NCBI GenBank assembly: GCA_022448995.1
Contig: JAKVCT010000022.1
Span: 1-35,507, forward strand
Reading direction: 5' to 3'
Source: Saprospiraceae bacterium
Lineage (GTDB): Bacteria; Bacteroidota; Bacteroidia; Chitinophagales; Saprospiraceae
Length of the DNA: 35,507 nucleotides
In this document: positions 7,684 to 16,297 of the stretch, piece after piece
Position numbering within the stretch: position 1 is the first letter of the stretch
Layout: the number at the start of each line of letters is the position of its first letter
Translations under genes and position numbers: made by a program
The notes under the pieces: model-generated
The model's input: only the letters and a program-made list of their open reading frames with translations
The model's database searches: none
What the model was told of the DNA's origin: nothing

Positions 7684-10600
7684 ATGAAAATTCTAAAAAT
7701 ACGTGTCCGAAATTTAAATTCCTTGCGTGGAGATGTTTGTGTTTCTTTTGATGAAGCACCCTTGAAGAGTACAGGACTATTTGTAATTACAGGAAATACA
7801 GGTGCAGGAAAATCAACACTTTTGGATGCAATAACTTTGGCTTTGTATGGGCGTGTGCCTCGTTTGGAGGATATGAAAGGTGCGCGAAAAACAGAGCAGA
7901 TTTTGAGTTATGGAGCTAAAAGCTGTTTTGCAGAGTTAGAGTTTAGGGTAGGGAATGAGCGTTATAGAAGTAAGTGGAGTTTGCGCAAAACACGCACAGG
8001 GAAATTTGCACCTGTAGCACGGGAATTAGCACAGCTAATAGATGATAAGGAAGCCAAAATTATCACTACTAAATCAAGAGAGGTCGATCAAGAAATCATG
8101 CGATTATTGGGTGGCTTAGATTTTAGACGCTTTACCAAATCCGTACTGTTAGCACAAGGAGAGTTTGCCGAATTTCTGAAAGGAACAGAAGATAGGAGCG
8201 AGATTTTGGAGCGAATAACTGATTCTGAATATTATTCCGAAATTTCGAATCAAGCTTTTGAACGACATAAATTGGAGGTGCAGGCTTTGCAAAAATTGCA
8301 AACTCAGGTAGAAAGTGCATCTTTGTTAACACCGGATCAAGAAGCTGAGATTAAAACCGAGCTGGATGAAAGTTTGGCTAAAGCCAATATAGAAAAAACG
8401 AATCTTCAGACTACACAAACTGGATTGGACTGGTGGAAAAAACAAGCAGAATTAGAAAGCAAGAAAATTGGATTGGAACAAGTATTAAAAAAAATTGGTG
8501 AAGCGCAAGAGGATTTATCTACAGATATACAGCGTCTAGAATTGCATTATAAGGCTAAACCTTTGGGCAATTTATTAGAGGTTTATCAAGACAAATCAAC
8601 AGAATTAAGCCATTTAGCAAAAGTAATTGAAGAAAATGAAGTAGCTATTGCAGAGTTAGAAACAGCTCTAACTATGTTACAGAAACGTCAGAAACTAGAA
8701 ATAGACACTTTGGATGAATTGAAACTTGTTCAGAAAAAACAGGAGAAGATATTTGAGAAAGTGCAGCAATTGGATCAAGAAATTGAGTACACAGAGGAGA
8801 AGAAAGAAGGGATTATTACAGATTATGAAGAACTAAAACAACATTTTGACAAAAGAACCATAGAGAAGAATAATCTACAAGAAGAGCAATATCAAACTAA
8901 ACAGAGAGAGGAGCAACTGATAGCTTGGTTGACGGAAAATGAGCGAGATAAAGCCTTATTGGATACTGACGTACTCTTAAAAATAGAAACAGAAGCAACC
9001 AATGTTAGTTATCGACAGAAGAACCTGAATAAGATCGAGCGAGAACTAAAACAACTGAATGTAGAAGAGAAAAGAAGTCGTAAGTTATTTACTAAGATAG
9101 AAGAAGAACTTCGCGAGATCACTGTAAAAATTACAACATATAAACAGAGTTATTTAGATAGTTTGTCTGATTTTGACCTAAATCCAGATTGGGACAATCA
9201 ACTTAGTATTCAGTGGACAGAAGAAAAGATTGCAGCACTAAAAACCTATCTAGAGGCTACACAACTCTTGTCTCAGCACTGGCAAAGGCATCAAACTTTA
9301 TTGGATGATATTTTGGAATTAGATCAACAGTTGGAATATACCAACAATAATCTAGAGGCAATAGACAAGCAGTTCTTGAGCTTAGAGCTTTCTTTTGATA
9401 TGGCAGAAAAGCGCTTGGCATACAAGGAAATGGTACATGAAGAACAGTTAAAGAAGCAAGGTCTGGAGATTCATAGAGCAACACTAGAGGATGGAGAGGA
9501 ATGTCCACTTTGTTTTGCTACAGAGCATCCTTTCCGCAATTCAGATATTGATATAGATTATGCTGTTTTACAATCCAAGCAAGATTTGGATAAGGTCAAA
9601 AAACATATAGTAACTCTAAATAAACAGAAACAAGAGTTTATAGCGAGGCAACGTTCTTTGTATTTTAATATCAAAAATATAGATGACCAGAAAAATAGAG
9701 TAATCCGAGAAGTCTATGCCGTAGAAGCAGAGATACAGCGAATTGTCCTACGTGATGCTTTGCCCTATGATTGGAGAAATATGAATGGAACGTTCTTCCC
9801 AGAACAAATCAAGGATCTGACTGAGCATATTGAGAATTATGAACGTTTGCGTTTGACATTAGTGAAGTTATCTAAAGATCAAGAGGTGTTTATCCAAAAA
9901 AGAGAACGATTAGCACAACAATCAGAAGATGCGCAACTCAAGCTAACTACCTTAGAACAGCAATTGGTAGTCTATGCTAAGCAAATGCGAGAAGAAGGCA
10001 CAGATTTAAACCAGCTAGTCTTAATGATCAATGAAATCATTCAACCTTTTGGCTTTGTGTATGATGAACATCAGCTGCCAAAGATTGTCAAAACTCTAAA
10101 AAAGAGAAGACAATTGTATTATGAATATGATATACAGATTGATAAGGTACAAAATAAGATCCGATTGGATGAAGATCGCTGGGATGAACTCAATTCTATG
10201 TTAGATGTAGAGGAAGCTAAACTTGCTAAAAAAAATACACAGCTCCATACACTTACAGAGCATTGGCAAGAATTGAAGGATCAACGTATGCACTTGTTTG
10301 GAGACAAACAAGTCAAAAGAGAGCGGCAAAAAATCCAAGAGGAATTGGAAGAGAAACAAGAGACTCTGTTGCTGGGAGAACAGGAGCTGGTTGCTTCACA
10401 AACTATTTTGGCACAAAAAAAAGGAGGATATACAGCCAAGAAAGAGCAATATACTTTACTAAATCAACAAGCTCAACAGGCGCACCAAAATCTATTATCA
10501 ACATTAGAAGCTTCTGCTTTATTTCATAGTCTAGAAACCATTCAGGCAGCATTGTTAGAGCAGGAGGAGGCCAACCAATTAGAACAAAAGATTCAAGATC

Positions 10601-11364
10601 TTGAGGATAATTACAAACACAATCAGCAAAATTTGCAATTGATTAAGGCAGAAATAGAGACTTGGTTGAGCCAAAAAGCAGAGGATTTACTATCTGTTGT
10701 AGAACTAAAAGGATTACATCAGCAACAAGAAGAATCTTACCAAGAACATCAGCAGGCAATTGGACGCTATCAGCAAAAACTGAAAGACCACGAGGAAAAG
10801 CAGGCGGCTCACCAAACCTTGCTAAACGAAATTGGAGAACAACAAAAAGAAGTGAATCGTTGGGCTAAACTGCAAGAATTAATCGGCTCTCAAAGTGGTA
10901 AAAAGTTTAGAACATTTGCTCAAGGAATTACTCTCAATAAATTAATTCACTTGGCTAATCGTCATTTGCGCTATTTTATGAATGGACGCTATTTCTTGGA
11001 GAAGCGACAAGGTGAAACCTTGGAACTCAATATTGTAGATACGTTTCAGGCTAATCATCAACGTCCCTTGAATACTCTGTCGGGAGGAGAGAGCTTTTTG
11101 GCGAGTTTAGCACTCGCTTTAGGCTTGTCAGATATGGCAGGAGGTACAACGAATGTAGAGTCTTTATTTATAGATGAAGGTTTTGGAACTTTAGATCCAG
11201 AGACACTACAGGTGGCGCTTCGCGCCTTGCAAAGCTTGCAAGCCAAAGGGAAAACTATTGGGGTAATTTCGCATGTAGATCAGCTCAAACAAAATATTTC
11301 TACCCAAATACAAGTCACTAAGAAAGGAGGCGGATTTAGTTCTGTAAAAGTAGTAGAAATATAA
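7684..11364 (+). CDS. sbcC: SbcC/Rad50-type nuclease-complex ATPase
   Basis: This 1226-residue SMC-like ATPase has two half ATPase domains joined by a long coiled coil. Visible motifs, counted from the ATG at 7684, are Walker A GNTGAGKST (37-45), the zinc-hook CPLC (607-610) almost exactly at the middle where the coiled coil folds back, signature LSGGE (1132-1136), Walker B LFIDEGFGTLD (about 1161-1171) and a switch histidine in VISHVDQL. With the SbcD nuclease it opens hairpins and processes DNA ends. The frame extends upstream to a TTG at 7609, but homology begins at MKILKIRVRNLNSLRG, so I use 7684. No sbcD lies next to it in the window, although the two are often adjacent in other bacteria. 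Confidence 0.95.
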   Translation: MKILKIRVRNLNSLRGDVCVSFDEAPLKSTGLFVITGNTGAGKSTLLDAITLALYGRVPRLEDMKGARKTEQILSYGAKSCFAELEFRVGNERYRSKWSLRKTRTGKFAPVARELAQLIDDKEAKIITTKSREVDQEIMRLLGGLDFRRFTKSVLLAQGEFAEFLKGTEDRSEILERITDSEYYSEISNQAFERHKLEVQALQKLQTQVESASLLTPDQEAEIKTELDESLAKANIEKTNLQTTQTGLDWWKKQAELESKKIGLEQVLKKIGEAQEDLSTDIQRLELHYKAKPLGNLLEVYQDKSTELSHLAKVIEENEVAIAELETALTMLQKRQKLEIDTLDELKLVQKKQEKIFEKVQQLDQEIEYTEEKKEGIITDYEELKQHFDKRTIEKNNLQEEQYQTKQREEQLIAWLTENERDKALLDTDVLLKIETEATNVSYRQKNLNKIERELKQLNVEEKRSRKLFTKIEEELREITVKITTYKQSYLDSLSDFDLNPDWDNQLSIQWTEEKIAALKTYLEATQLLSQHWQRHQTLLDDILELDQQLEYTNNNLEAIDKQFLSLELSFDMAEKRLAYKEMVHEEQLKKQGLEIHRATLEDGEECPLCFATEHPFRNSDIDIDYAVLQSKQDLDKVKKHIVTLNKQKQEFIARQRSLYFNIKNIDDQKNRVIREVYAVEAEIQRIVLRDALPYDWRNMNGTFFPEQIKDLTEHIENYERLRLTLVKLSKDQEVFIQKRERLAQQSEDAQLKLTTLEQQLVVYAKQMREEGTDLNQLVLMINEIIQPFGFVYDEHQLPKIVKTLKKRRQLYYEYDIQIDKVQNKIRLDEDRWDELNSMLDVEEAKLAKKNTQLHTLTEHWQELKDQRMHLFGDKQVKRERQKIQEELEEKQETLLLGEQELVASQTILAQKKGGYTAKKEQYTLLNQQAQQAHQNLLSTLEASALFHSLETIQAALLEQEEANQLEQKIQDLEDNYKHNQQNLQLIKAEIETWLSQKAEDLLSVVELKGLHQQQEESYQEHQQAIGRYQQKLKDHEEKQAAHQTLLNEIGEQQKEVNRWAKLQELIGSQSGKKFRTFAQGITLNKLIHLANRHLRYFMNGRYFLEKRQGETLELNIVDTFQANHQRPLNTLSGGESFLASLALALGLSDMAGGTTNVESLFIDEGFGTLDPETLQVALRALQSLQAKGKTIGVISHVDQLKQNISTQIQVTKKGGGFSSVKVVEI

Positions 11365-11487
11365 AATATTTTTTTTGAGGTTTTTGTGAAATAAAATTTT
11401 GATTTTCTAATTATTATTGGAATAATAGTTGATACTAAAGCTTTTGAATACAAAGCAACTTCTAAATTCTGTGCAAAACTTGTCCTT

Positions 11488-12153
11488 ATGTTTGACGCTC
11501 AACAATTTTCTATAGATTTAAAAATCCAAAAAGCAAAATATATAAATAATGAGGTGGTTGATACCTCTTTACTGGAGCGTTACATTCATTTTTTACAGCA
11601 AGTAGATCTAACAACTCTAGAATCTGATGTTCAGAAATGTAGTTTTTGGATTAATGTTTATAATGGGTTGACTAATTATTGGATTATAGAGAAGAAGATT
11701 AAAAAATCAATGTTAGAACGACCTTTGTTGGTCATGTGTGCTAAGATCCTAATTGGTAAATATAAATTCTCTTTAGATGATATAGAACATGGTATTTTAC
11801 GTTCTAATCAACGATCTAGATATAAACTATGGAAGCAGTTTTCAAATCGTGATCCTAGAAAGAAATTAAAAACTCAAAAGTTGGATCCTCGTATTCATTT
11901 TGCTTTGAATTGTGGAGCTAAATCTTGCCCACCTATCGCTTTTTATACACAACAACGTTTGGATCAAGAGCTCCATCAAGCAGAAGCTTCTTTTGTAGAT
12001 CAAGAATTTTTGGTAGATAATGAGCAAAAGAAAATTCAATGTTCTCGTATTTTTTGGTTGTATCGTAGTGATTTTGTAGATACTTATCTGAATGATCCAA
12101 AGTATAAGGATTATAAGGTGAGTTATAATAAGTATAATTTTGCCATTGTATAA
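11488..12153 (+). CDS. DUF547 domain-containing protein
   Basis: The 221-residue product carries both hallmarks of DUF547: CSFWINVYNGLTNYWI (51-66) and HFALNCGAKSCPPI (137-150). The Cys, His and Asn residues suggest a papain-like or transglutaminase-like fold, but no activity is established for the family as far as I know. No signal peptide or membrane helix is visible, unlike many DUF547 proteins that are secreted or lipidated. It stands alone, 123 bp after sbcC and without overlap, so shared function with sbcC is not implied. The length is close to that of the core domain. Confidence 0.85.
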   Translation: MFDAQQFSIDLKIQKAKYINNEVVDTSLLERYIHFLQQVDLTTLESDVQKCSFWINVYNGLTNYWIIEKKIKKSMLERPLLVMCAKILIGKYKFSLDDIEHGILRSNQRSRYKLWKQFSNRDPRKKLKTQKLDPRIHFALNCGAKSCPPIAFYTQQRLDQELHQAEASFVDQEFLVDNEQKKIQCSRIFWLYRSDFVDTYLNDPKYKDYKVSYNKYNFAIV

Positions 12154-12427
12154 ATGTCACTGTGATGTTGTACTTTAAGTACACAGTTGTCTTTTGATAC
12201 CCTTTATTTAGATGTTGCGCATTATTTTGGACTTGTGTAGGGCTAAGTTCAAAGTACTTAGCTTAATGATACCTCTTTTTTAAAAAAAAACGTTCTGTTG
12301 ACTTGCCTATTCAAATGTTCTTTGCGTTATGTTATGTATTGAATAGTATTAAGTTTTTTTTTATTAAAAATAATTATTTGTACAAAATAATTAAGTACCA
12401 TTGATAACCTATTAAAAACCCTAAATT

Positions 12428-14638
12428 ATGCAAAAGATAATCGGATTATTCTTACTTGCGATCGCATTAAATATTCAAGCACAAGACGCGACAAAATTCA
12501 ATCTTAGTTTTGAAGAACAGGAGACAGAAGCTAATCTTTCAAGAGGTTGGTTTCAGTGGGGGACGCACGGATTAGCTATTGATAAAATAGCTTATTCTGG
12601 TAAAAGAGCAGGAAAAATAACATCCAAAAGTAACAGTAAATTTGGAAGTATCGCTTATAAAATTCCTGCTAATTATAAAGGATCCTTTATCAAACTAGAG
12701 GGTTACATGAAGATAAAAGATGTAAAAGACGGTTTTGCAGGTTTATTGATGAGAGTAGATGGTGGTGGAGAGAGTCTTGCCTTCGATAACATGGAATCGG
12801 AAAGCATCCAAGGAACAAGAGATTGGAAGAAATACAGTATTATACTTCCTTATCCCGAAGAAGCAGAGGTGATTTTTGTAGCAGGAATCTTAGTTGGAAA
12901 TGGAGAAGCCTGGTTTGATGACTTCAAACTAACTATTGACGGGAATGATGTACAGACCTTGAAAGAGATAGAAAAAACATTAGCTAAAGCACAATTAGAC
13001 AAAGAGTTTGATACTGGGTCCGCTGTTCAATTCCCCGAATTAGATGCAAAGAGGCTCAAGGATCTAGAATTATTAGGTCGAGTTTGGGGGTTCTTGAAGT
13101 ATCATCATCCTGAAATTGCCAAGGGAAATTACAACTGGGATTATGAGTTATTTCGATTTTTACCCGACTATTTAAAAACTGAAAGTGTTAGTGAAAGAGA
13201 TAGATTAATTATACAATGGATAGAATCCTTAGGAGAATTAAAACACTGTACAGAATGTACTATTACTGAAAAGGATGCTGTATTAAAACCAGATTTGAAA
13301 TGGATAAAGAAGCAAAATAAAAATCTGAAAGATAGGTTACTATATGTTTATAAAAATCGCTCACAGGGCAAGCAGTATTATATTGAAAGAGCAAAGAATA
13401 TAGGAAACCCTATCTTTTCCAAGGAGAGATCTTATTATGAAATGGCTTATCCTGATGCAGGGTTTAGATTACTATCTGTCTACAGATATTGGAATATGAT
13501 CAATTATTTTTTTCCATACAAACATCTTATGGATAAGGATTGGAATAAGACATTAGCTGAATATATTCCCAGATTTATCAATGCAAGTAATGAGTTAGAA
13601 TATGAATTAGTTGCCTTAGAGATTATTGGAGATATCCAAGATACACATGCTAATCTTATTGGAGGCAATGATAAAACTGAAGAAATGAAAGGGTTGTATT
13701 ATCCTCCTGTAAATCTTCGTTTTATTGAAGATCAGTTAGTGGTGGTTGATTATTACGACGAAGCAATGAAGGCAGAGGTAGGCCTAGAGATAGGTGATGT
13801 GATTACTAATATTGGAGATATTTCTGTACAACAATTTATCAAGGATAATACGAAATATTATCCTGCATCGAATGAACCCACAAGATTGAGAGATATCTCT
13901 ATTGATATTTTACGTTCACCATCCGAAGTGATTGATATCACCTATTTAACAGCAGGTGGAGAACAAAAAAGTATGAAACTTCAGCTTTATCCAAAAGATA
14001 GTATCCCAAACTTTTATTTCTTGAACAAGAAAAATCCTGATAGATCTTTCAAGATGTTGGATGGAAACATTGGTTACGTCACCTTACAAAATATTCAAGA
14101 AGAAGATATTCCGCAGATCAAAGAGGATTTCAAAAATACAAAGGGAATTATTATCGATATACGGAACTATCCCTCCACTTTTGTACCCTTTAGTTTGGGC
14201 TCCTATTTTATTTCTGACCCTAGTCGACCTTTTGTGAAATTTACAGGGGTTAATTTGAATAATCCGGGAGAGTTTACATTTGTTCAAAAACTGGAAATTG
14301 ACAGTGAACGATATACTTATAAGGGAAAGTTAATTATTTTGGTTAATGAGTTATCTCAGAGTCAAGCAGAATATACTGCTATGGCTTTTAGAGCAGGAGA
14401 TAATACCACAATTCTTGGGAGTACTACTGCTGGAGCAGATGGAAATGTATCGCTAATAATGCTTCCTGGTGGATTGCGTACTGTGATTTCAGGAATTGGT
14501 GTGAATTATCCAAATGGAGAGGAGACTCAGAGAGTTGGAATTGTTCCTGATGTTGAAGTCAAACCAACTATTAAAGGCATACGTGAAGGAAAAGATGAAT
14601 TATTGGATAAAGCTATAGAAATAATTAATAATCAATAG
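12428..14638 (+). CDS. Secreted S41 family (tricorn-like) serine peptidase
   Basis: The 736-residue product has a signal peptide (residues 1-18, ending NIQAQ) and an N-terminal beta-sandwich-like region (about 20-175, with WFQWGTHG and EAWFDDFKL) resembling carbohydrate-binding or jelly-roll modules. A helical linker and a C-terminal S41 peptidase follow. The likely nucleophile is Ser645 in LSQSQAEYTAM. His407 in DIQDTHANL fits the tricorn-type histidine. The glutamates at 698-699 (NGEETQRVG) sit where the acidic partner is expected, ahead of GIVPDVEV. A PDZ-like segment lies at about 430-510. There is no T9SS tail, so it is probably periplasmic. The tricorn-type triad is assigned by motif position only. 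Confidence 0.85.
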   Translation: MQKIIGLFLLAIALNIQAQDATKFNLSFEEQETEANLSRGWFQWGTHGLAIDKIAYSGKRAGKITSKSNSKFGSIAYKIPANYKGSFIKLEGYMKIKDVKDGFAGLLMRVDGGGESLAFDNMESESIQGTRDWKKYSIILPYPEEAEVIFVAGILVGNGEAWFDDFKLTIDGNDVQTLKEIEKTLAKAQLDKEFDTGSAVQFPELDAKRLKDLELLGRVWGFLKYHHPEIAKGNYNWDYELFRFLPDYLKTESVSERDRLIIQWIESLGELKHCTECTITEKDAVLKPDLKWIKKQNKNLKDRLLYVYKNRSQGKQYYIERAKNIGNPIFSKERSYYEMAYPDAGFRLLSVYRYWNMINYFFPYKHLMDKDWNKTLAEYIPRFINASNELEYELVALEIIGDIQDTHANLIGGNDKTEEMKGLYYPPVNLRFIEDQLVVVDYYDEAMKAEVGLEIGDVITNIGDISVQQFIKDNTKYYPASNEPTRLRDISIDILRSPSEVIDITYLTAGGEQKSMKLQLYPKDSIPNFYFLNKKNPDRSFKMLDGNIGYVTLQNIQEEDIPQIKEDFKNTKGIIIDIRNYPSTFVPFSLGSYFISDPSRPFVKFTGVNLNNPGEFTFVQKLEIDSERYTYKGKLIILVNELSQSQAEYTAMAFRAGDNTTILGSTTAGADGNVSLIMLPGGLRTVISGIGVNYPNGEETQRVGIVPDVEVKPTIKGIREGKDELLDKAIEIINNQ

Positions 14639-14685
14639 TTTTCTGCTCTGTAATATGAATTTAATGGCGCTTAATTAGCTGAATC

Positions 14686-14748
14686 TTTTATTGGTGCAGG
14701 GCTCTTCAGGGTTAGCTCTTTGAAGTTAAAGGCCTGCACCAAATAAAA
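14686..14748. repeat. Inverted repeat enclosing a degenerate GC-rich module
   Basis: Arms TTGGTGCAGG (14691-14700) and CCTGCACCAA (14733-14742) are perfect inverted copies. The pairing extends outward through TTTATT/AATAAA with one bulged base. The enclosed 32 bases (GCTCTTCAGGGTTAGCTC and on) look like a worn copy of the 24-nt module found elsewhere in the window. It lies 50 bp after the S41 peptidase stop. It could form a terminator-like hairpin, but no U-tract follows. Confidence 0.45.
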
Positions 14749-14968
14749 TTCTGATTCTCAAAATCAACTTTTCTTTTTAGACAGCTCCTTCTCCTATTTG
14801 ATTACTGCTGAAGTAATGAAAACTAATACAGATCTGATTTTGCGATCAAGGAACTTATCTAAAATATACTTGTTGATTAGGTGAATAAAAACAGATTATA
14901 TGGAACTAAATTACTGTAAAATTCAATAGGAAAAATAGAGGAGAGTTATCTATTAAGAAAATCAAATT

Positions 14969-15217
14969 ATGGGAGAACTCATGGATGGTGAAAAATATAA
15001 GAGTAGTGAATTAGATGCTGATTTTTTAGAGTTTATTGAAACCTATCTTACAGGATAGACTGTGTTAAGGGCAAGGTCTGATAAGTATAGTAATTTACAC
15101 ATTGAATTTGACAAGAATATTTCCATTTTGGTAGAAGATGGGCCATTTGAAAATTGGTATTACACTGATCAGGTGAAAAAATTTTATCTTCATGGAGGTT
15201 GTGGAAATATATTTTAA
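14969..15217 (+). pseudogene. Small gene interrupted by an in-frame TAG
   Basis: From the ATG, 29 codons (MGELMDGEKY to ETYLTG) lead to a TAG at 15056-15058. The same frame then continues open for 52 more codons (TVLRARSDKY to HGGCGNIF) to a TAA at 15215. A single change from TGG to TAG would join the halves into an 82-residue protein reading LTG-W-TVLRA. The second half has the mix of beta-strand residues expected of a real protein (NLHIEFDKNISILVEDG). I do not recognise the family firmly. It resembles small cytoplasmic proteins found near toxin-immunity loci. A repeat element begins 3 bp after the stop. Confidence 0.5.
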
Positions 15218-15220
15218 TCT

Positions 15221-15505
15221 AAGTAGCTAGCCACAATTAATTTGTATTTAACCCCGAAGGGCTCTACGAAGTAAATTCAAGCAGCCTTTTTGCGCTGCAC
15301 TTCGTTAAAAAGCCTCGTGATAGCGCTGGGTGGCAGCGTAGCTCGCCACTAGTCGGCTTCGCCTCTGTCCACTTCGTGGCTATCCCTACGTTTAGCTTCG
15401 CTGAGCACTTCGTGGTTAGCTTCGCTGAGCCCTTCGGGGTTTTCGCCTCGTTCAGCATCAAAAAACCTTGTGAATTATTATAAAATTAATTATGTCCACC
15501 TACTT
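15221..15505 (+). mobile_element. Family-1 inverted-repeat element, expanded form, 285 bp
   Basis: The termini AAGTAGCTAGCCACAATTAA and, on the other strand, AAGTAGGTGGACATAATTAA are imperfect inverted repeats. Compared with the 162-bp copy at 2309-2470, three blocks are extra: a 24-nt module after the left end (15250-15273), a block holding the 38-nt module (15346-15383), and two tandem 24-nt modules (15394-15441). The rest matches almost base for base. It fills the gap between a broken gene ending at 15217 and an ATG at 15521, so that gene's promoter must lie within or just after the element. No transposase frame is present. Confidence 0.7.
15394..15441 (+). repeat. Tandem pair of 24-nt GC-rich modules
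   Basis: Two adjacent 24-mers, 15394-15417 and 15418-15441, both begin AGCTTCGCTGAGC. One ends ACTTCGTGGTT and the other CCTTCGGGGTT. They are absent at the same point of the shorter element at 2309-2470. Other single copies occur at 2540-2563, 15250-15273 (reverse), 17075-17098 (reverse), 21361-21384 (reverse), 26342-26365 and 33091-33114. Confidence 0.7.
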
Positions 15506-15520
15506 GCAATCCAAAACTAG

Positions 15521-16087
15521 ATGAATAAGAACATGGATTTAAGCTTGAATGAAATAATAGATGCTGCTAATGCTTGGCTTAATAGACCTATCGAAAAAAA
15601 TGAGTTTAATCAGCATATGATTGGGGAGGAATTTCAAGTAATTGAGAATTCCATAAAAGAATATAATCATTGTTACATATTTGGTTGGGAAATTAAAAAG
15701 GAAGCACATTTACCTTGTCATAAAAGAACTCCAATTTGTGGTGTAGGGCGACTATTGATTAGTAAGGATGGTCAAATGATTCAATTTGAAGGTTCAAACA
15801 TAGATGTTGATTGGGTTCACTGGTTTGAATTAGAATTCCTAAATCTTGATGAGTATTGGGTATTGGAAATATCTTATGAGAAGAAATATGTATCTATACT
15901 AAAAGTTTTTTTAGAATGTAGTACTTCAGACTTATTAGAAAAGGTAAACAGTGCATCTAAAATTGTACTGGAATATAGAATAGAATCATGGTCAGACTAT
16001 CATCCTTTTCAATCATTAATTAAAAATTTAGAGACTGTAGGAATTTCTTATCAATTGTTTTCAGAACAAAGAGAAAAATTAGCCTAG
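15521..16087 (+). CDS. Hypothetical protein, possible Imm35/YrhB-like immunity protein
   Basis: The 188-residue cytoplasmic product has no signal peptide or membrane helix. Its first 110 residues (LNEIIDAANAWLNRP, then NHCYIFGWEI, GVGRLLISKDGQMIQF) follow the pattern of Imm35/YrhB-like domains: an N-terminal helix, a strand ending in a Trp-containing FGWEI, then a strand-turn with a Gly-rich start. About 75 further residues, rich in acidic and aromatic residues, are not recognised. The adjacent broken small gene and repeats suit an orphan immunity patch, but no toxin gene is present in the window. A second in-frame Met lies at residue 5. The family call is tentative. Confidence 0.55.
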   Translation: MNKNMDLSLNEIIDAANAWLNRPIEKNEFNQHMIGEEFQVIENSIKEYNHCYIFGWEIKKEAHLPCHKRTPICGVGRLLISKDGQMIQFEGSNIDVDWVHWFELEFLNLDEYWVLEISYEKKYVSILKVFLECSTSDLLEKVNSASKIVLEYRIESWSDYHPFQSLIKNLETVGISYQLFSEQREKLA

Positions 16088-16091
16088 GTAG

Positions 16092-16144
16092 GAGTTCCAA
16101 AGGAACGTCACAACCATCAGCATTGGGAGTCAGCCCAATGCCCA
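16092..16144 (+). repeat. 53-bp double-hairpin repeat, copy 1
   Basis: The unit contains two perfect short hairpins in series: GTTCC-AAA-GGAAC, then GCATTGGG-AGTCAG-CCCAATGC. It starts 5 bp after the stop of the preceding gene. It differs from copy 2 at 16221-16273 at only two adjacent bases (CA against TG). Confidence 0.75.
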
Positions 16145-16220
16145 TTCACTATGGACAAAAAAAGGTGGCAGAATTGGGAAGCTGCTCAGCTGTTAAAAGA
16201 GTATTGCAAATAACTTTGAT

Positions 16221-16273
16221 GAGTTCCAAAGGAACGTCACAACTGTCAGCATTGGGAGTCAGCCCAATGCCCA
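16221..16273 (+). repeat. 53-bp double-hairpin repeat, copy 2
   Basis: This is a direct repeat of 16092-16144 with 51 of 53 bases the same, separated from it by 76 bp of unrelated sequence. Both hairpins are intact. It lies 25 bp from the 3' end of the minus-strand gene at 16298-16822, so it sits in a convergent intergenic gap. Confidence 0.75.
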
Positions 16274-16297
16274 AAAGCTTTTATTCTTCATTCCAAT

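Noticed and set aside
6056..11364. Leucine-rich-repeat gene plus sbcC as a defence system
   Set aside because: The two are adjacent, but sbcC is a standard housekeeping gene with all usual motifs, and the repeat protein carries no effector domain. Nothing else supports a joint role.
15394..15441. CRISPR-like array made of the 24-nt repeats
   Set aside because: The tandem copies have no spacers between them, the other copies are scattered, and no cas genes are present.
15264..15461. 65-codon minus-strand frame inside the 285-bp element
   Set aside because: The translation is the repeat modules read in frame (AKLTTKCSAKL and similar). No promoter or relatives were seen.
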